Below, piece by piece: positions 32,153-40,516 of a stretch of 64,000 bases of DNA. The notes under the pieces are model-generated. The model did not search any database. It worked only from the letters and a program-made list of their open reading frames with translations, and was not told where the DNA came from. The position numbers and the translations under genes were made by a program. The stretch lies in the NCBI RefSeq assembly GCF_018390555.1, contig NZ_JAHBGB010000006.1:1-64000 (forward strand), given 5' to 3'. The stretch's first letter is position 1, and each line of letters starts with the position of its first letter. The stretch is from Ancylobacter oerskovii. Lineage in GTDB: Bacteria > Pseudomonadota > Alphaproteobacteria > Rhizobiales > Xanthobacteraceae.

Positions 32153-32439
32153 CCCTCTCCCAGAGCCTCAGCCGCGAGGCGGCGGATGTCCTTCGCTGTG
32201 CTGCCGATGCTATCGTTCGTGCGCTCGATGATGGCGCGGAGGGCGGCAGCGTAGCGGCCGGCCTGATGGCCAAGCGTTACGATGTCCATCGCTCTCAGGG
32301 CCGAATGGCGCTCTAGCTCCTCGATGCGTGCGGCACCGGCCAAGAACCGCTCGGCCGCGTCCATATCGCCTTCTCGCCGTGCAATGATCGCGCACGCCCG
32401 CAGATCATCTGCGCTGCCTATTGGAACGTGCGAGATCAT
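32149..32439 (-). CDS. Hypothetical helical protein
   Basis: A 96-residue protein made of long helices (LRACAIIARREGDMDAAERF and later YAAALRAIIERTNDSIGSTA). Four-base overlaps at both ends place it firmly in the chain. No family is recognised. Confidence 0.6.
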   Translation of the reverse strand: MISHVPIGSADDLRACAIIARREGDMDAAERFLAGAARIEELERHSALRAMDIVTLGHQAGRYAAALRAIIERTNDSIGSTAKDIRRLAAEALGEG

Positions 32440-32900
32440 GATGCCACCTCCTTCTCCTCACCGGCGCGCTGCTCCTCGCGGACTATGAGGGCCTGAAGGA
32501 TGCAGGACAGGATCGCGTAGCAGGTGCGGTGACGGCCATCGCCGGGGGCTAGATCCGCATCAAAGCCGCCGTCGAATTTCTCGACAGGGAATTCGCGCTT
32601 CAGCCTCTCGCCGGCCGGCCCGTTGTAGTCGGGTCCGATGCTGGCGTGGCCGGTCAGGGAGCATAGACCGGCGGTGATCCACCAGTTGGGGAACACCTTC
32701 GCGACCAAGGCGTGGGCGGCGTCGATGCTGGCGGTGTAGGTTGGCGCCCTGTAGAGGTCGCGCATGCCATCGCTGATGGGCGGGTCGCCAAGTAGGCCGA
32801 AGGCCTCCTGATCCAACTCGCGATCCGGCCCTTCCGCAGCCTCGCACCTCTCAAGGAGGGCACGAAGGCGAACCACATCGTGTGACTGGTGGGAGGTCAT
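32436..32900 (-). CDS. Phage ABA-sandwich-domain protein
   Basis: The 154-residue product carries the pattern of the phage ABA sandwich domain: PTYTASIDAAHALVAKVFP, WWITAGLCSLTGHASIG and a C-terminal RHRTCYAILSCILQALIV helix. The domain is found in many small phage proteins of unknown function. It overlaps both neighbours by four bases. Confidence 0.65.
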   Translation of the reverse strand: MTSHQSHDVVRLRALLERCEAAEGPDRELDQEAFGLLGDPPISDGMRDLYRAPTYTASIDAAHALVAKVFPNWWITAGLCSLTGHASIGPDYNGPAGERLKREFPVEKFDGGFDADLAPGDGRHRTCYAILSCILQALIVREEQRAGEEKEVAS

Positions 32901-33067
32901 ACCGCCTCCCTAAGACGGGCCTCGGCGGGGATGGGCGATAACCCATCCCCTTCAGAGACCGCAGGTCCAGCGGCAACCTCCAGCAGAGAGCGAAGGCGGC
33001 CCTGTATTCTAGCGCGAACAGGCCAGGCGCACCAGCGAAGGCGGGTGATGTCGGGGGTGGGGGTCAT
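32897..33067 (-). CDS. 56-residue basic protein
   Basis: A short gene fitting exactly between two others: its ATG overlaps the upstream stop (AAATGA) and its stop overlaps the next start (GTATGA). The product is basic (ITRLRWCAWPVRARIQGRLR). The double four-base overlap is the main support; no family is recognised. Confidence 0.6.
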   Translation of the reverse strand: MTPTPDITRLRWCAWPVRARIQGRLRSLLEVAAGPAVSEGDGLSPIPAEARLREAV

Positions 33068-33294
33068 TTAATCTCTCCCGCGTCTCTGAGTTTCTTGATC
33101 CAAGCGGTGAGGCCGGCTTGCCCAGCTGATGCGGGGCAGGTCTGCGCGGTGTGGTGCGCCCCCTCCGAACACACGTCATGTTCTGGCGATTCACGGTCGA
33201 CCCAGAACCGATAGATCGGCAGCCAGCAGACGTGACAGTAGGCGCAGAACTTCCCGTTCAGGGTCTTGAGCGGCGGCAGCTCTTGCATGCTCAC
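33064..33294 (-). CDS. Small cysteine-rich protein
   Basis: A 76-residue protein with CAYCHVC near residue 18 and two further cysteines and two histidines (HDVCSEGAHHTAQTC), likely binding one zinc ion. The GTG at 33294 overlaps the upstream stop as GTGA; ATG 33288 is two codons further. Function unknown. Confidence 0.55.
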   Translation of the reverse strand: MSMQELPPLKTLNGKFCAYCHVCWLPIYRFWVDRESPEHDVCSEGAHHTAQTCPASAGQAGLTAWIKKLRDAGEIK

Positions 33295-33563
33295 GTCCCT
33301 GTCTCCTCGTTGAGGATGGCGTCTACCGCCCCACGCATGAAGTTTCTGAAGACCGGATAGGATTCGCCGAAAACCTCATATCGGCCGTCGCGAACGAGGT
33401 CGGTGACGCGCTTGAAGAAGCCATCATCGACTTCGCGCAGCGCTTCGACGGCAGCGCGGGCAAGCTCCATGTGGAGGTTCGGCGTTTCGTCGAAGTCCTC
33501 CATGTTCGCGCCGGCAATCGCCCTCGCCACCCGTTCGATCATCGTCTGCTCAGCCGTGGTCAT
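33291..33563 (-). CDS. Small acidic helical protein
   Basis: A 90-residue protein (TTAEQTMIERVARAIAGANM, then MELARAAVEALREVDDGFFK). This pattern of an early IERVARAIA helix and a closing AVDAILNEE is common in small phage proteins of alphaproteobacteria. The start at ATG 33563 overlaps the upstream gene by 14 bases. Function unknown. Confidence 0.6.
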   Translation of the reverse strand: MTTAEQTMIERVARAIAGANMEDFDETPNLHMELARAAVEALREVDDGFFKRVTDLVRDGRYEVFGESYPVFRNFMRGAVDAILNEETGT

Positions 33564-33762
33564 GCGGGGTCTCCTTGGCGGCTTGCGGATCGACAGCGGG
33601 CACCCACACGCCGTCAACCTTCTCTTCAATGCAGAGCACCGCATTCAGCATGCAGCTCTCATCCCAGCCGTTCCGCACGCCTTTGCCATAGAGATTGGGC
33701 GACGTCTTCCCGCACGCAGCGCAGACGAAGACGTACCCCGGCCTCGCGAACTCATTCGGCAT
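33550..33762 (-). CDS. Small zinc-binding hypothetical protein
   Basis: A 70-residue protein with CAACGKTSPN and two more cysteines (SCMLNAVLC), suggesting a zinc-binding fold. GGAG lies seven bases before ATG 33762. It stands near the head of the overlapping leftward chain. Function unknown. Confidence 0.6.
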   Translation of the reverse strand: MPNEFARPGYVFVCAACGKTSPNLYGKGVRNGWDESCMLNAVLCIEEKVDGVWVPAVDPQAAKETPHDHG

Positions 33763-33871
33763 GGGGCATCTCCACCAGATCGCTGCCATTGAAGGGGGAG
33801 GGGATCACGCGAACGGACCCGGAACGGCCCGTTGGGACTTTGTTGGGACTTTCGGTTCCGTCTCTTGCCAT
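33752..33871 (-). CDS. Possible 39-residue leader gene of the leftward chain
   Basis: A 40-codon frame with a good ribosome site (GAGAGG, six bases before ATG 33871) whose end overlaps the next gene by 11 bases. The product (MARDGTESPNKVPTGRSGSV and on) has no recognised features. It contains the tandem 11-base repeat described below, so the DNA may equally serve as a binding site. Confidence 0.4.
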   Translation of the reverse strand: MARDGTESPNKVPTGRSGSVRVIPSPFNGSDLVEMPHAE

Positions 33872-33924
33872 TGGGTGCCTCTCTATGCCATTTGGTGTTT
33901 CAGGCATCAGGTCGCCTGATGTCT
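33831..33924. repeat. Direct and inverted repeats at the prophage right end
   Basis: GTTGGGACTTT occurs twice in tandem (33831-33852). TGCCATTGGGTG and TGCCATTTGGTG lie 20 bases apart (33866, 33886). A hairpin-like palindrome AGGCATCAGG/CCTGATGTCT surrounds 33902-33924 (perfect core of seven pairs). Short repeats next to an attachment site often bind integrase or excisionase; regulation of the leftward chain is another option. Neither is proven. Confidence 0.5.
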
Positions 33925-33956
33925 AAAAACGTTGGAACACAACGGGTTTCGGTCGG

Positions 33957-34033
33957 CGGGGTATAGCGCAGCCCGGTAGCGCGGAAGTTTTGGGTACTTC
34001 AGGTCGCAGGTTCGAATCCTGCTGCCCCGACCA
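33957..34033 (+). tRNA. tRNA-Pro (anticodon TGG)
   Basis: The 77-base cloverleaf is complete: acceptor CGGGGTA/TGCCCCG, anticodon stem GAAGT/ACTTC with loop TTTGGGT (anticodon TGG), a standard T arm and an encoded CCA. The last phage gene begins 86 bases upstream, so the prophage abuts the 5' side of this tRNA; it is the likely attachment site. Confidence 0.95.
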
Positions 34034-34125
34034 GACCGGACGCGCGCCGTGCTTCGCCGTCATGCCTGCTGGAGAAAGCCGGGCCGCGGACCTCGGTGTC
34101 GCGGGGATTTGGGAGCGCAGGGTCG

Positions 34126-34431
34126 ATGGTCGCACGCATCTACAAGCCGAGCCGGAATGCGATGCAGTCGGGCACCGCCAAGACGAAGCTGTGGGTGCTG
34201 GACTACGAGCCCGAGCAGCCCCGCTTGGTGGAGCCGCTGATGGGCTATACCAGCTCCGGCGACATGAAGAGCCAGCTGCGCCTGCGCTTCGACAGCAAGG
34301 AAGAGGCGGTTGCCTATGCCGAGCGGCACGGCATCGCCTACCAGCTGCAGGAGCCGAAGGAGCCGGCCCGCCGCCGCATCGCCTATTCCGACAATTTCAG
34401 CTTCCGTCGCGTCGGTCAGTGGACGCATTGA
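34126..34431 (+). CDS. ETC complex I subunit (NDUFS4/18-kDa family)
   Basis: The 101-residue protein matches the conserved region of the 18-kDa (NDUFS4-type) accessory subunit of NADH:ubiquinone oxidoreductase: [21 protein letters not shown] and the closing [13 protein letters not shown]. It acts on the peripheral arm of respiratory complex I at the inner membrane. In Hyphomicrobiales this gene is often found alone beside tRNA genes, away from the nuo operon, as here between tRNA-Pro and tRNA-Arg. ATG 34126 fits the family start. Confidence 0.92.
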   Translation: MVARIYKPSRNAMQSGTAKTKLWVLDYEPEQPRLVEPLMGYTSSGDMKSQLRLRFDSKEEAVAYAERHGIAYQLQEPKEPARRRIAYSDNFSFRRVGQWTH

Positions 34432-34532
34432 CGCCGGACCGGCCGGTGTCTTCGGGCGCGGCCGAACGTGGCGGCGCCCGTGCTGGCGGCGCCCGTGTTT
34501 CCAGCGCCCGCGTTTCCAGCGCCTTTGCCGGA

Positions 34533-34609
34533 GGCCCCGTAGCTCAGCTGGATAGAGCAGCCGCCTTCTAAGCGGCAGGTCCCTGGTTCGAGCCCAGGCG
34601 GGGTCGCCA
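34533..34609 (+). tRNA. tRNA-Arg (anticodon TCT)
   Basis: A 77-base cloverleaf: acceptor GGCCCCG/CGGGGTC (one G-T pair), anticodon stem GCCGC/GCGGC with loop CTTCTAA (anticodon TCT), T arm CCTGG/CCAGG and encoded CCA. Confidence 0.95.
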
Positions 34610-35017
34610 TCCATCCCCTTGGAAATAGCCGGGTCATGCGGGGGGGCCCGCATGGCGCAGCGAGGCGGGTGCGGCAATTTCGGCCGCTTCGCGCGCTTGT
34701 CGGCCGCGCGGCGTCGTGCCGCTCATCCTCCGACATGATCGCCCGGGCCCAGCTCCGCCATTGGGGCGGCCATCACCTTGCCGATGCGGCTGCCGCAGCC
34801 TCGCGCCCCGTGGGTGATCGGCGCGCGGCGGCCCGTTCACCCACGGGCAACCGGCGCCGCCGCCGAAAAAAGGCCGGAGAATCTCGCCACTCGTCCGAAA
34901 TGTCGCCGGCAGATGCATCGGCTGGCCGCGACTGTCTCGCTCCGCCGGCCCCTAAGATGGGTGCAAAGGGTGGCGAGGGGGCCATGAAGGCGCCCCGCCC
35001 GCGTGACGGAGAATAGC
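34610..35017. other. Spacer without a convincing gene
   Basis: About 400 bases between tRNA-Arg and the aminotransferase gene. Open frames exist on both strands but lack ribosome sites and look like compositional shadows in GC-rich DNA. GGAG just before the aminotransferase ATG is the only clear signal; no promoter could be assigned. Confidence 0.5.
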
Positions 35018-36409
35018 ATGCTCGATCATCCCGGCCCCACCGAGAACCAGCTCCACGCCTGGGACCGGGATCACTTCTTCCATCCCTCCACCCACATGGC
35101 CCAGCATGCGCGCGGCGAGACGCCGAACCGCATCGTCACCGGCGGCGAGGGGGTCTACATCGTCGATCGCGACGGTCGCCGCAGCCTCGATGCCTTCGGC
35201 GGACTTTATTGCGTGAATGTCGGCTATGGCCGGAAATCCATCGCCGACGCCATCGCCGATCAGGCGCACCAGCTCGCCTATTATCACGCCTATGCCGGCC
35301 ACGGCTCCGAGCCCTCGATCGAGCTCGCCAAGATGGTGATCGACCGCGCCCCCAAGGGCATGAGCCGGGTGTTCTTCGGCCTGTCCGGCTCGGACGCCAA
35401 CGAGACCAACATCAAGCTCATCCGCTACATCAACAACGTGCTCGGCCGGCCGGAAAAGAAGAAGATCATCTCGCGCTGGCGCGGCTATCACGGCTCCGGC
35501 CTGATGACCGGCAGCCTCACCGGGCTGGCCGGCTTCCACAATCTGTTCGACCTGCCGATGGGCAACATCCTGCACACCGAGGCGCCGTATTATTTCCGCC
35601 GCGCCGACCGCAGCCTCAGCGAGGAGCAGTTTTCCGATTTCTGCGCCGCCCGGCTGGAGGAGATGATCCTCGCCGAGGGGCCGGAAACGGTGGCCGCCTT
35701 CGTCGGCGAGCCGCTGCTGGGCACCGGCGGCATCGTGCCGCCGCCGGCCGGCTACTGGCCGAAGATCCAGGCGGTGCTGAAGAAATACGACATCCTCTTG
35801 GTGGTGGACGAGGTCATCACCGGCTTCGGCCGGCTCGGCACCATGTTCGGCTCGGATTTCTACGGGCTGGAGCCGGACCTCATCACCATCGCCAAGGGCC
35901 TCACCTCCGCCTATGCGCCGCTCTCGGGCGTCATCGTGTCGGAGAAGGTATGGAAGATCCTGGTCGAGGGGTCGGACACGTTCGGCCCCATCGGCCATGG
36001 CTGGACCTATTCCTCGCACCCGCTCTGTGCCGCCGCCGGCGTCGCCAACCTCAAGCTGATCGACGAGCTGGACCTGCTCGCCAATGTCCGCGACGTCGGC
36101 CCCTATTTCCGCGACGCGCTCGCCGATGCGCTCGCCGATCACCCGCTGGTCGGCGAGGTGCGCGGCGAGGGCCTGCTGGCCGCCGTCGAGCTGGTGCGGG
36201 ACAAGGACGACCGGGTGTTCTTCGACCCGCCGAACAAGGTGAGCGTGCGCGTCGCGGCGGCGATGCTGGAGCGCGGCGTCATCGCCCGCGCCATGCCGCA
36301 GGGCGACATCATCGGCTTCGCGCCGCCGCTCTGCCTCACCCGCGCCGAGGCCGACATCGTGGTGGGGGCGACGAAGCAGGCGGTGGAAGCCGTCGCCGCC
36401 ACGCTGTGA
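35018..36409 (+). CDS. Class III pyridoxal-phosphate aminotransferase
   Basis: The 463-residue product is a class III (omega-type) aminotransferase. Key points are SGSDANETNIKL (cofactor phosphate region), WRGYHGSG, VVDEVITGFGRLG with the Asp that pairs with the cofactor, and the Schiff-base lysine in TIAKGLTSAYAPLSG. Members move amino groups from omega-amino acids, diamines or 4-aminobutyrate to pyruvate or 2-oxoglutarate; the substrate cannot be told here. ATG 35018 has GGAG six bases upstream; GTG 35003 is less likely. It lies at the head of a catabolic-looking gene group. Confidence 0.88.
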   Translation: MLDHPGPTENQLHAWDRDHFFHPSTHMAQHARGETPNRIVTGGEGVYIVDRDGRRSLDAFGGLYCVNVGYGRKSIADAIADQAHQLAYYHAYAGHGSEPSIELAKMVIDRAPKGMSRVFFGLSGSDANETNIKLIRYINNVLGRPEKKKIISRWRGYHGSGLMTGSLTGLAGFHNLFDLPMGNILHTEAPYYFRRADRSLSEEQFSDFCAARLEEMILAEGPETVAAFVGEPLLGTGGIVPPPAGYWPKIQAVLKKYDILLVVDEVITGFGRLGTMFGSDFYGLEPDLITIAKGLTSAYAPLSGVIVSEKVWKILVEGSDTFGPIGHGWTYSSHPLCAAAGVANLKLIDELDLLANVRDVGPYFRDALADALADHPLVGEVRGEGLLAAVELVRDKDDRVFFDPPNKVSVRVAAAMLERGVIARAMPQGDIIGFAPPLCLTRAEADIVVGATKQAVEAVAATL

Positions 36410-36494
36410 GCACCGGCTTTTGCCGGGGCGTTCCGCGTTCTAAACACATCGACGGGGCGGGTTGGTTCCCGCCCGCCCATTGCCTGGAGGCCTC

Positions 36495-37412
36495 ATGAAG
36501 ATCGGCGCCCTGTTCCCGCAATTCGAGATCGGCACCGATCCGAAGACCATCAAGGATTTCGCCGTCATATCCGAGGAGCTCGGCTACACGCACCTCACCG
36601 CCTTCGACCAGATCATCGGCCTCAACAAGGCCAGCCGCCCCGGCTGGACCTATGTGCACGATGCCGAGGACATGTTCCACGAGCTGTTCGTGCTGTTCGG
36701 CTATCTGGCGGCGGTGACGACGAAGATCGATTTCGTCACCGGCGTGCTGGTGCTGCCGATGCGCGGCACCGCGCTCGTCGCCAAGCAGGCGGCGGAGGTG
36801 GACCTCTTGTCCGGCGGGCGGCTGCGGCTCGGCGTCGGCGTCGGCGTGAAGCCGGAGGAGTTCGAGGCGTGCGGCGAGGAATTCGGCAATCGCGGCAAGC
36901 GGATGGACGAACAGATTGATGTTCTGCGTAAGCTCTGGTGCGCCGATCTGATCACCTATGAGGGCAAGTATCACCGCATCGAGGATGGCGGCATCAATCC
37001 GCTGCCGGTGCAGCGGCCGATCCCGATCTGGATCGGCGGCGTGTCGGAGGCGGCGATCCGCCGGGTCGCGAAGCTCGGCGACGGCTGGCTGCCCAACTTC
37101 CAGGCCGACGACACCGGCCGGCGCGGCATCGAGGAGATGAAGGCGCGGGCGCGGGCCAATGGCCGCGACCCGGATGCCATCGGCATCGAGGCGACGATGA
37201 CCATCATCGACCGCACCCCGGCGGAGCTGAAGGAGGAGGTGGAGGCCTGGCGCGCCATCGGTGCCACCCACATCACCGTCAACACCATGCCGGAACGCTG
37301 GGTGGAGGAAGAGAAGCGCTGGAACAAGGCCGACATCGGTGGCCTGCACGACCCGCAGGCGCATATCGAGGCGATCCGCGACTTCCGCGCCGCGCTGCCG
37401 CATCTGTTCTGA
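36495..37412 (+). CDS. LLM-class oxidoreductase, F420-dependent type
   Basis: The 305-residue product is a luciferase-like (LLM) TIM-barrel oxidoreductase: MKIGALFPQFEIG, LLSGGRLRLGVGVGVKPEEF, NRGKRMDEQIDVLRKLW and PIPIWIGGVSEAAIRR. Its pattern is closest to the F420-using branch (TIGR03619-like), although FMN-using members exist and sequence alone does not settle it. A CofD gene 1.4 kb downstream on the same strand supports F420. GGAGG lies before ATG 36495. The substrate is unknown. Confidence 0.82.
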   Translation: MKIGALFPQFEIGTDPKTIKDFAVISEELGYTHLTAFDQIIGLNKASRPGWTYVHDAEDMFHELFVLFGYLAAVTTKIDFVTGVLVLPMRGTALVAKQAAEVDLLSGGRLRLGVGVGVKPEEFEACGEEFGNRGKRMDEQIDVLRKLWCADLITYEGKYHRIEDGGINPLPVQRPIPIWIGGVSEAAIRRVAKLGDGWLPNFQADDTGRRGIEEMKARARANGRDPDAIGIEATMTIIDRTPAELKEEVEAWRAIGATHITVNTMPERWVEEEKRWNKADIGGLHDPQAHIEAIRDFRAALPHLF

Positions 37413-37497
37413 GGAAGGTTCCGGCCGCCGCCTGTCACGTGGCAGAGCGGCCGACCCATGGTGCAGTCCTTCTATGCGCCGCCCCGTGGGACGCCCT

Positions 37498-37601
37498 TAT
37501 CCTGAGGTGCGAGCGTAAGCGAGCCTCGAAGGATGCTCGCCATGGCGCACCCGGACCACCATCCTTCGAGGCCCGGCTGAGGCCGGGCACCTCAGGATGA
37601 G
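37498..37601. repeat. Palindromic intergenic repeat (module B + module A)
   Basis: The two outer arms TCCTGAGGTG/CACCTCAGGA and inner arms CCTCGAAGGATG/CATCCTTCGAGG form a long imperfect palindrome. The left variable module is GCGAGCGTAAGCGAGC, the right is GCCCGGCTGAGGCCGGGC. A second copy lies at 53,438. Such elements are widespread in Hyphomicrobiales genomes. Confidence 0.85.
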
Positions 37602-37661
37602 GGGGCTCGGATATGAATGTGGCGCCGTCAAAGACGGTATCGACTATTGAGGACCCCGCCC

Positions 37662-38837
37662 ATGCCCGTCTTCCCGCGCGAGGAATATCTCGCCCGCCTC
37701 GCCCGGGTGAAGGCGCGGATGCGCGCGCGCGGCCTCGACGTGCTCGTCTGCGCCGATCCGGCGGGCATGAACTATCTCACCGGCTATGACGGCTGGTCCT
37801 TCTACGTGCACCAGTACGTCGTGGTCGGCCTCGATCGCGAGGAGCCGCTCTGGGTGGGACGGGCGATGGATGCGCCCGGCGCCCGTCTCACCGCCTTCCT
37901 CGCCGCCGATTCCATCCGCGCCTATCCCGAGACCCATGTCGATTCCCCGGCGCTGCATCCGGCGCAGTTCCTCGCGGGGGTGATCGCCGATCTCGGCTGG
38001 CAGCGGTCCGTCATCGGCGTCGACCTCGATGCGTTCTATTTCACCGCCCGCGCCTATATCGAGCTCGGCAAGGCGCTGCCGGCCGCGCGCCTCGTCGATG
38101 CCGAGCTCATGGTCGCCTGGGTCCGGCTGGTGAAGTCCGAGGCCGAGGTGGCGCTCATCCGCGGCGCCGCGGCCATCGTCTCCCATGCGATGCAGGTCGG
38201 CATGCAGGCGGTGGCGCCGGGGGTGCGCGAATGCGATGCCGTCGCCGAGATCACCGCCGCGCAGTTCCGCGGCGCCGCCGGCTTCTGGGGCGACTATCCC
38301 GCCGCGCTCGCCAATGTGCCGCATGGCGCCAAGACCGCCGCGCCGCACCTCACCTGGTCCGGCGAGCGCTACAGCCACGGCGAGGTCGCCTATCTCGAAC
38401 TCGGCGGGTGCCACGCCCGCTACCACGCGGCGCTCGCCCGCACGCTCTATATGGGCACGCCGCCGGCGAAGTTGCTCGAGGTGGTGAAGGTGGTCGCTGA
38501 GGGCATGGAGGTGGCGCTGGATACCGCCCGCGCCGGCGCGACCGCGCATGAGGTGGCGGGCGCCTGGAACCGCGTCATCGCGCGGGCCGGCTATGAGAAG
38601 CCCTCGCGCATCGGCTATTCCATCGGTCTCAACTATCCGCCCGACTGGGGCGAGCGTACGCTGAGCCTGCGGGAGGGCGAGCATGCCGTGCTGGAGGAAA
38701 ACATGTGCTTCCACATGATCCTCGGCATGTGGATGGATGATTGGGGCTATGAGCTCAGCGAGACGTTCCGTATCACCGGCGCCGGCGGGCCGGAGGTGCT
38801 GACGGATTTTCCACGCGAACTGGTGATCAAGCCCTGA
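37662..38837 (+). CDS. M24-family creatinase-like hydrolase (DoeA-like)
   Basis: A 391-residue protein with the two-domain creatinase/aminopeptidase P layout. The N-terminal domain has GLDVLVCADPAGMNYLTGYD; the C-terminal pita-bread domain keeps VPHGAKTAAPHL and LEENMCFHMILG. In the metal-ligand region it has LELGGCHARYHAALART where metallopeptidases have two aspartates, so it belongs to the metal-independent side, like creatinase and ectoine hydrolase DoeA. It should open an amide or amidine bond in a small molecule. ATG 37662 is the family-like start. Ectoine as substrate is possible, but the partner gene doeB is not seen. Confidence 0.75.
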   Translation: MPVFPREEYLARLARVKARMRARGLDVLVCADPAGMNYLTGYDGWSFYVHQYVVVGLDREEPLWVGRAMDAPGARLTAFLAADSIRAYPETHVDSPALHPAQFLAGVIADLGWQRSVIGVDLDAFYFTARAYIELGKALPAARLVDAELMVAWVRLVKSEAEVALIRGAAAIVSHAMQVGMQAVAPGVRECDAVAEITAAQFRGAAGFWGDYPAALANVPHGAKTAAPHLTWSGERYSHGEVAYLELGGCHARYHAALARTLYMGTPPAKLLEVVKVVAEGMEVALDTARAGATAHEVAGAWNRVIARAGYEKPSRIGYSIGLNYPPDWGERTLSLREGEHAVLEENMCFHMILGMWMDDWGYELSETFRITGAGGPEVLTDFPRELVIKP

Positions 38838-38844
38838 CGGGGAA

Positions 38845-39816
<972 letters not shown>

Positions 39817-39918
39817 GCGGGCGGCCCGCCTTGTGCCGATGTTCCCCGTGCCGGCCGGTTCGTCCCGCCCTATTATGTTTAGGGGCCGGGCTTACGGGCC
39901 CCGGGGGGAATATTCGCC

Positions 39919-40401
39919 ATGCCGGATACATCGACCGACACCTATTATCTCTTCGGCGCTCTCGTGCGCTTCCTGCAGCGCAGCAGCCAGACCGGCGGCG
40001 CCTATTGCCTCGCCGAGGCGCTGGTGGCGCCGGGGGCCGGCGCGCCGCCGAACCGCCATCCCGGCGACGACGAGGCCTTCTATGTCCTCGACGGCCGCTT
40101 CGAATTCATGATCGACGGCGCCATGGTTCCGGCCGGTGTCGGCAGTTTCGTGAAGGTGCCGCCGGGAGCGCCGCATGCCTTCCGCAATGTCGGAACCGAG
40201 CCGGCGCGGCTGCTGGTGCTCAATACGCCCGGCCGGGTGCATGACGGCTTCTTCAGCGAGGTCGGCCGGCCGATGCCGCCGGGGACCGCCACGCTGCCGC
40301 CGCCCGACGGCGAGGTGCCGGATATTCCCCGCCTCGTCGAGATCGCCCGGCGCAACGGCCTCGAATTGCTGGTGGGCGAGGCACCGCATTCCCGGGAGTG
40401 A
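39919..40401 (+). CDS. Cupin-domain protein
   Basis: A 160-residue single-domain cupin. Motif 1 is seen as NRHPGDDEAFYVLDGRFEF and motif 2 as FVKVPPGAPHAFRNVG; His and Glu there would hold a metal ion. The C-terminal 45 residues are extra and helical. Cupins of this kind act as dioxygenases, isomerases or small-molecule sensors; the role is not defined. GGGGGG-AA precedes ATG. It follows CofD by 100 bases on the same strand and may be in the same operon. Confidence 0.8.
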   Translation: MPDTSTDTYYLFGALVRFLQRSSQTGGAYCLAEALVAPGAGAPPNRHPGDDEAFYVLDGRFEFMIDGAMVPAGVGSFVKVPPGAPHAFRNVGTEPARLLVLNTPGRVHDGFFSEVGRPMPPGTATLPPPDGEVPDIPRLVEIARRNGLELLVGEAPHSRE

Positions 40402-40431
40402 GAACGCCCCGACGCGGATCCCGCCCGACAG

Positions 40432-40470
40432 CTCCCTCTCCCCGTCGGGGAGAGGGGTGGGGTGAGGGGG
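40432..40470. repeat. Short intergenic repeat, CTCTCCCC type
   Basis: CCCTCTCCCC followed by GGGGAGAGGG and TGGGGTGAGG, a hairpin-forming repeat common in this bacterial group. A similar, longer copy with an inverted partner lies at 53,237. Confidence 0.7.
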
Positions 40471-40516
40471 CTCGCCGCCGGCAATCGGTGGTGCCTCGAC
40501 CTCGCCCGCGTGCCGA

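Larger units (their letters stand above)
1..33956. mobile_element. Right-hand part of a siphovirus-type prophage
   Basis: The stretch holds a near-contiguous phage tail module (tail tube, frameshifted chaperones, tape measure, tip proteins, fibres), a lysis cassette, immunity-type regulators and a leftward chain of tiny genes. It ends at an intact tRNA-Pro, beyond which all genes are ordinary host genes. A long tape measure and no sheath or contractile baseplate genes point to a long non-contractile tail. Head, packaging, replication and integrase genes are not present, so the left end must lie outside the window. The exact right boundary is inferred from gene content; a duplicated attachment core could not be tested. 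Confidence 0.9.

Noticed and set aside
33923..34135. 70-codon minus-strand frame containing [17 protein letters not shown]
   Set aside because: This is the reverse strand of tRNA-Pro, a well-known false protein.
35018..38837. Ectoine degradation operon (DoeA plus aminotransferase plus Lrp-type regulator)
   Set aside because: The M24 protein resembles DoeA, but DoeB and the semialdehyde dehydrogenase are missing and the transporter is of the Liv type, so ectoine cannot be claimed.
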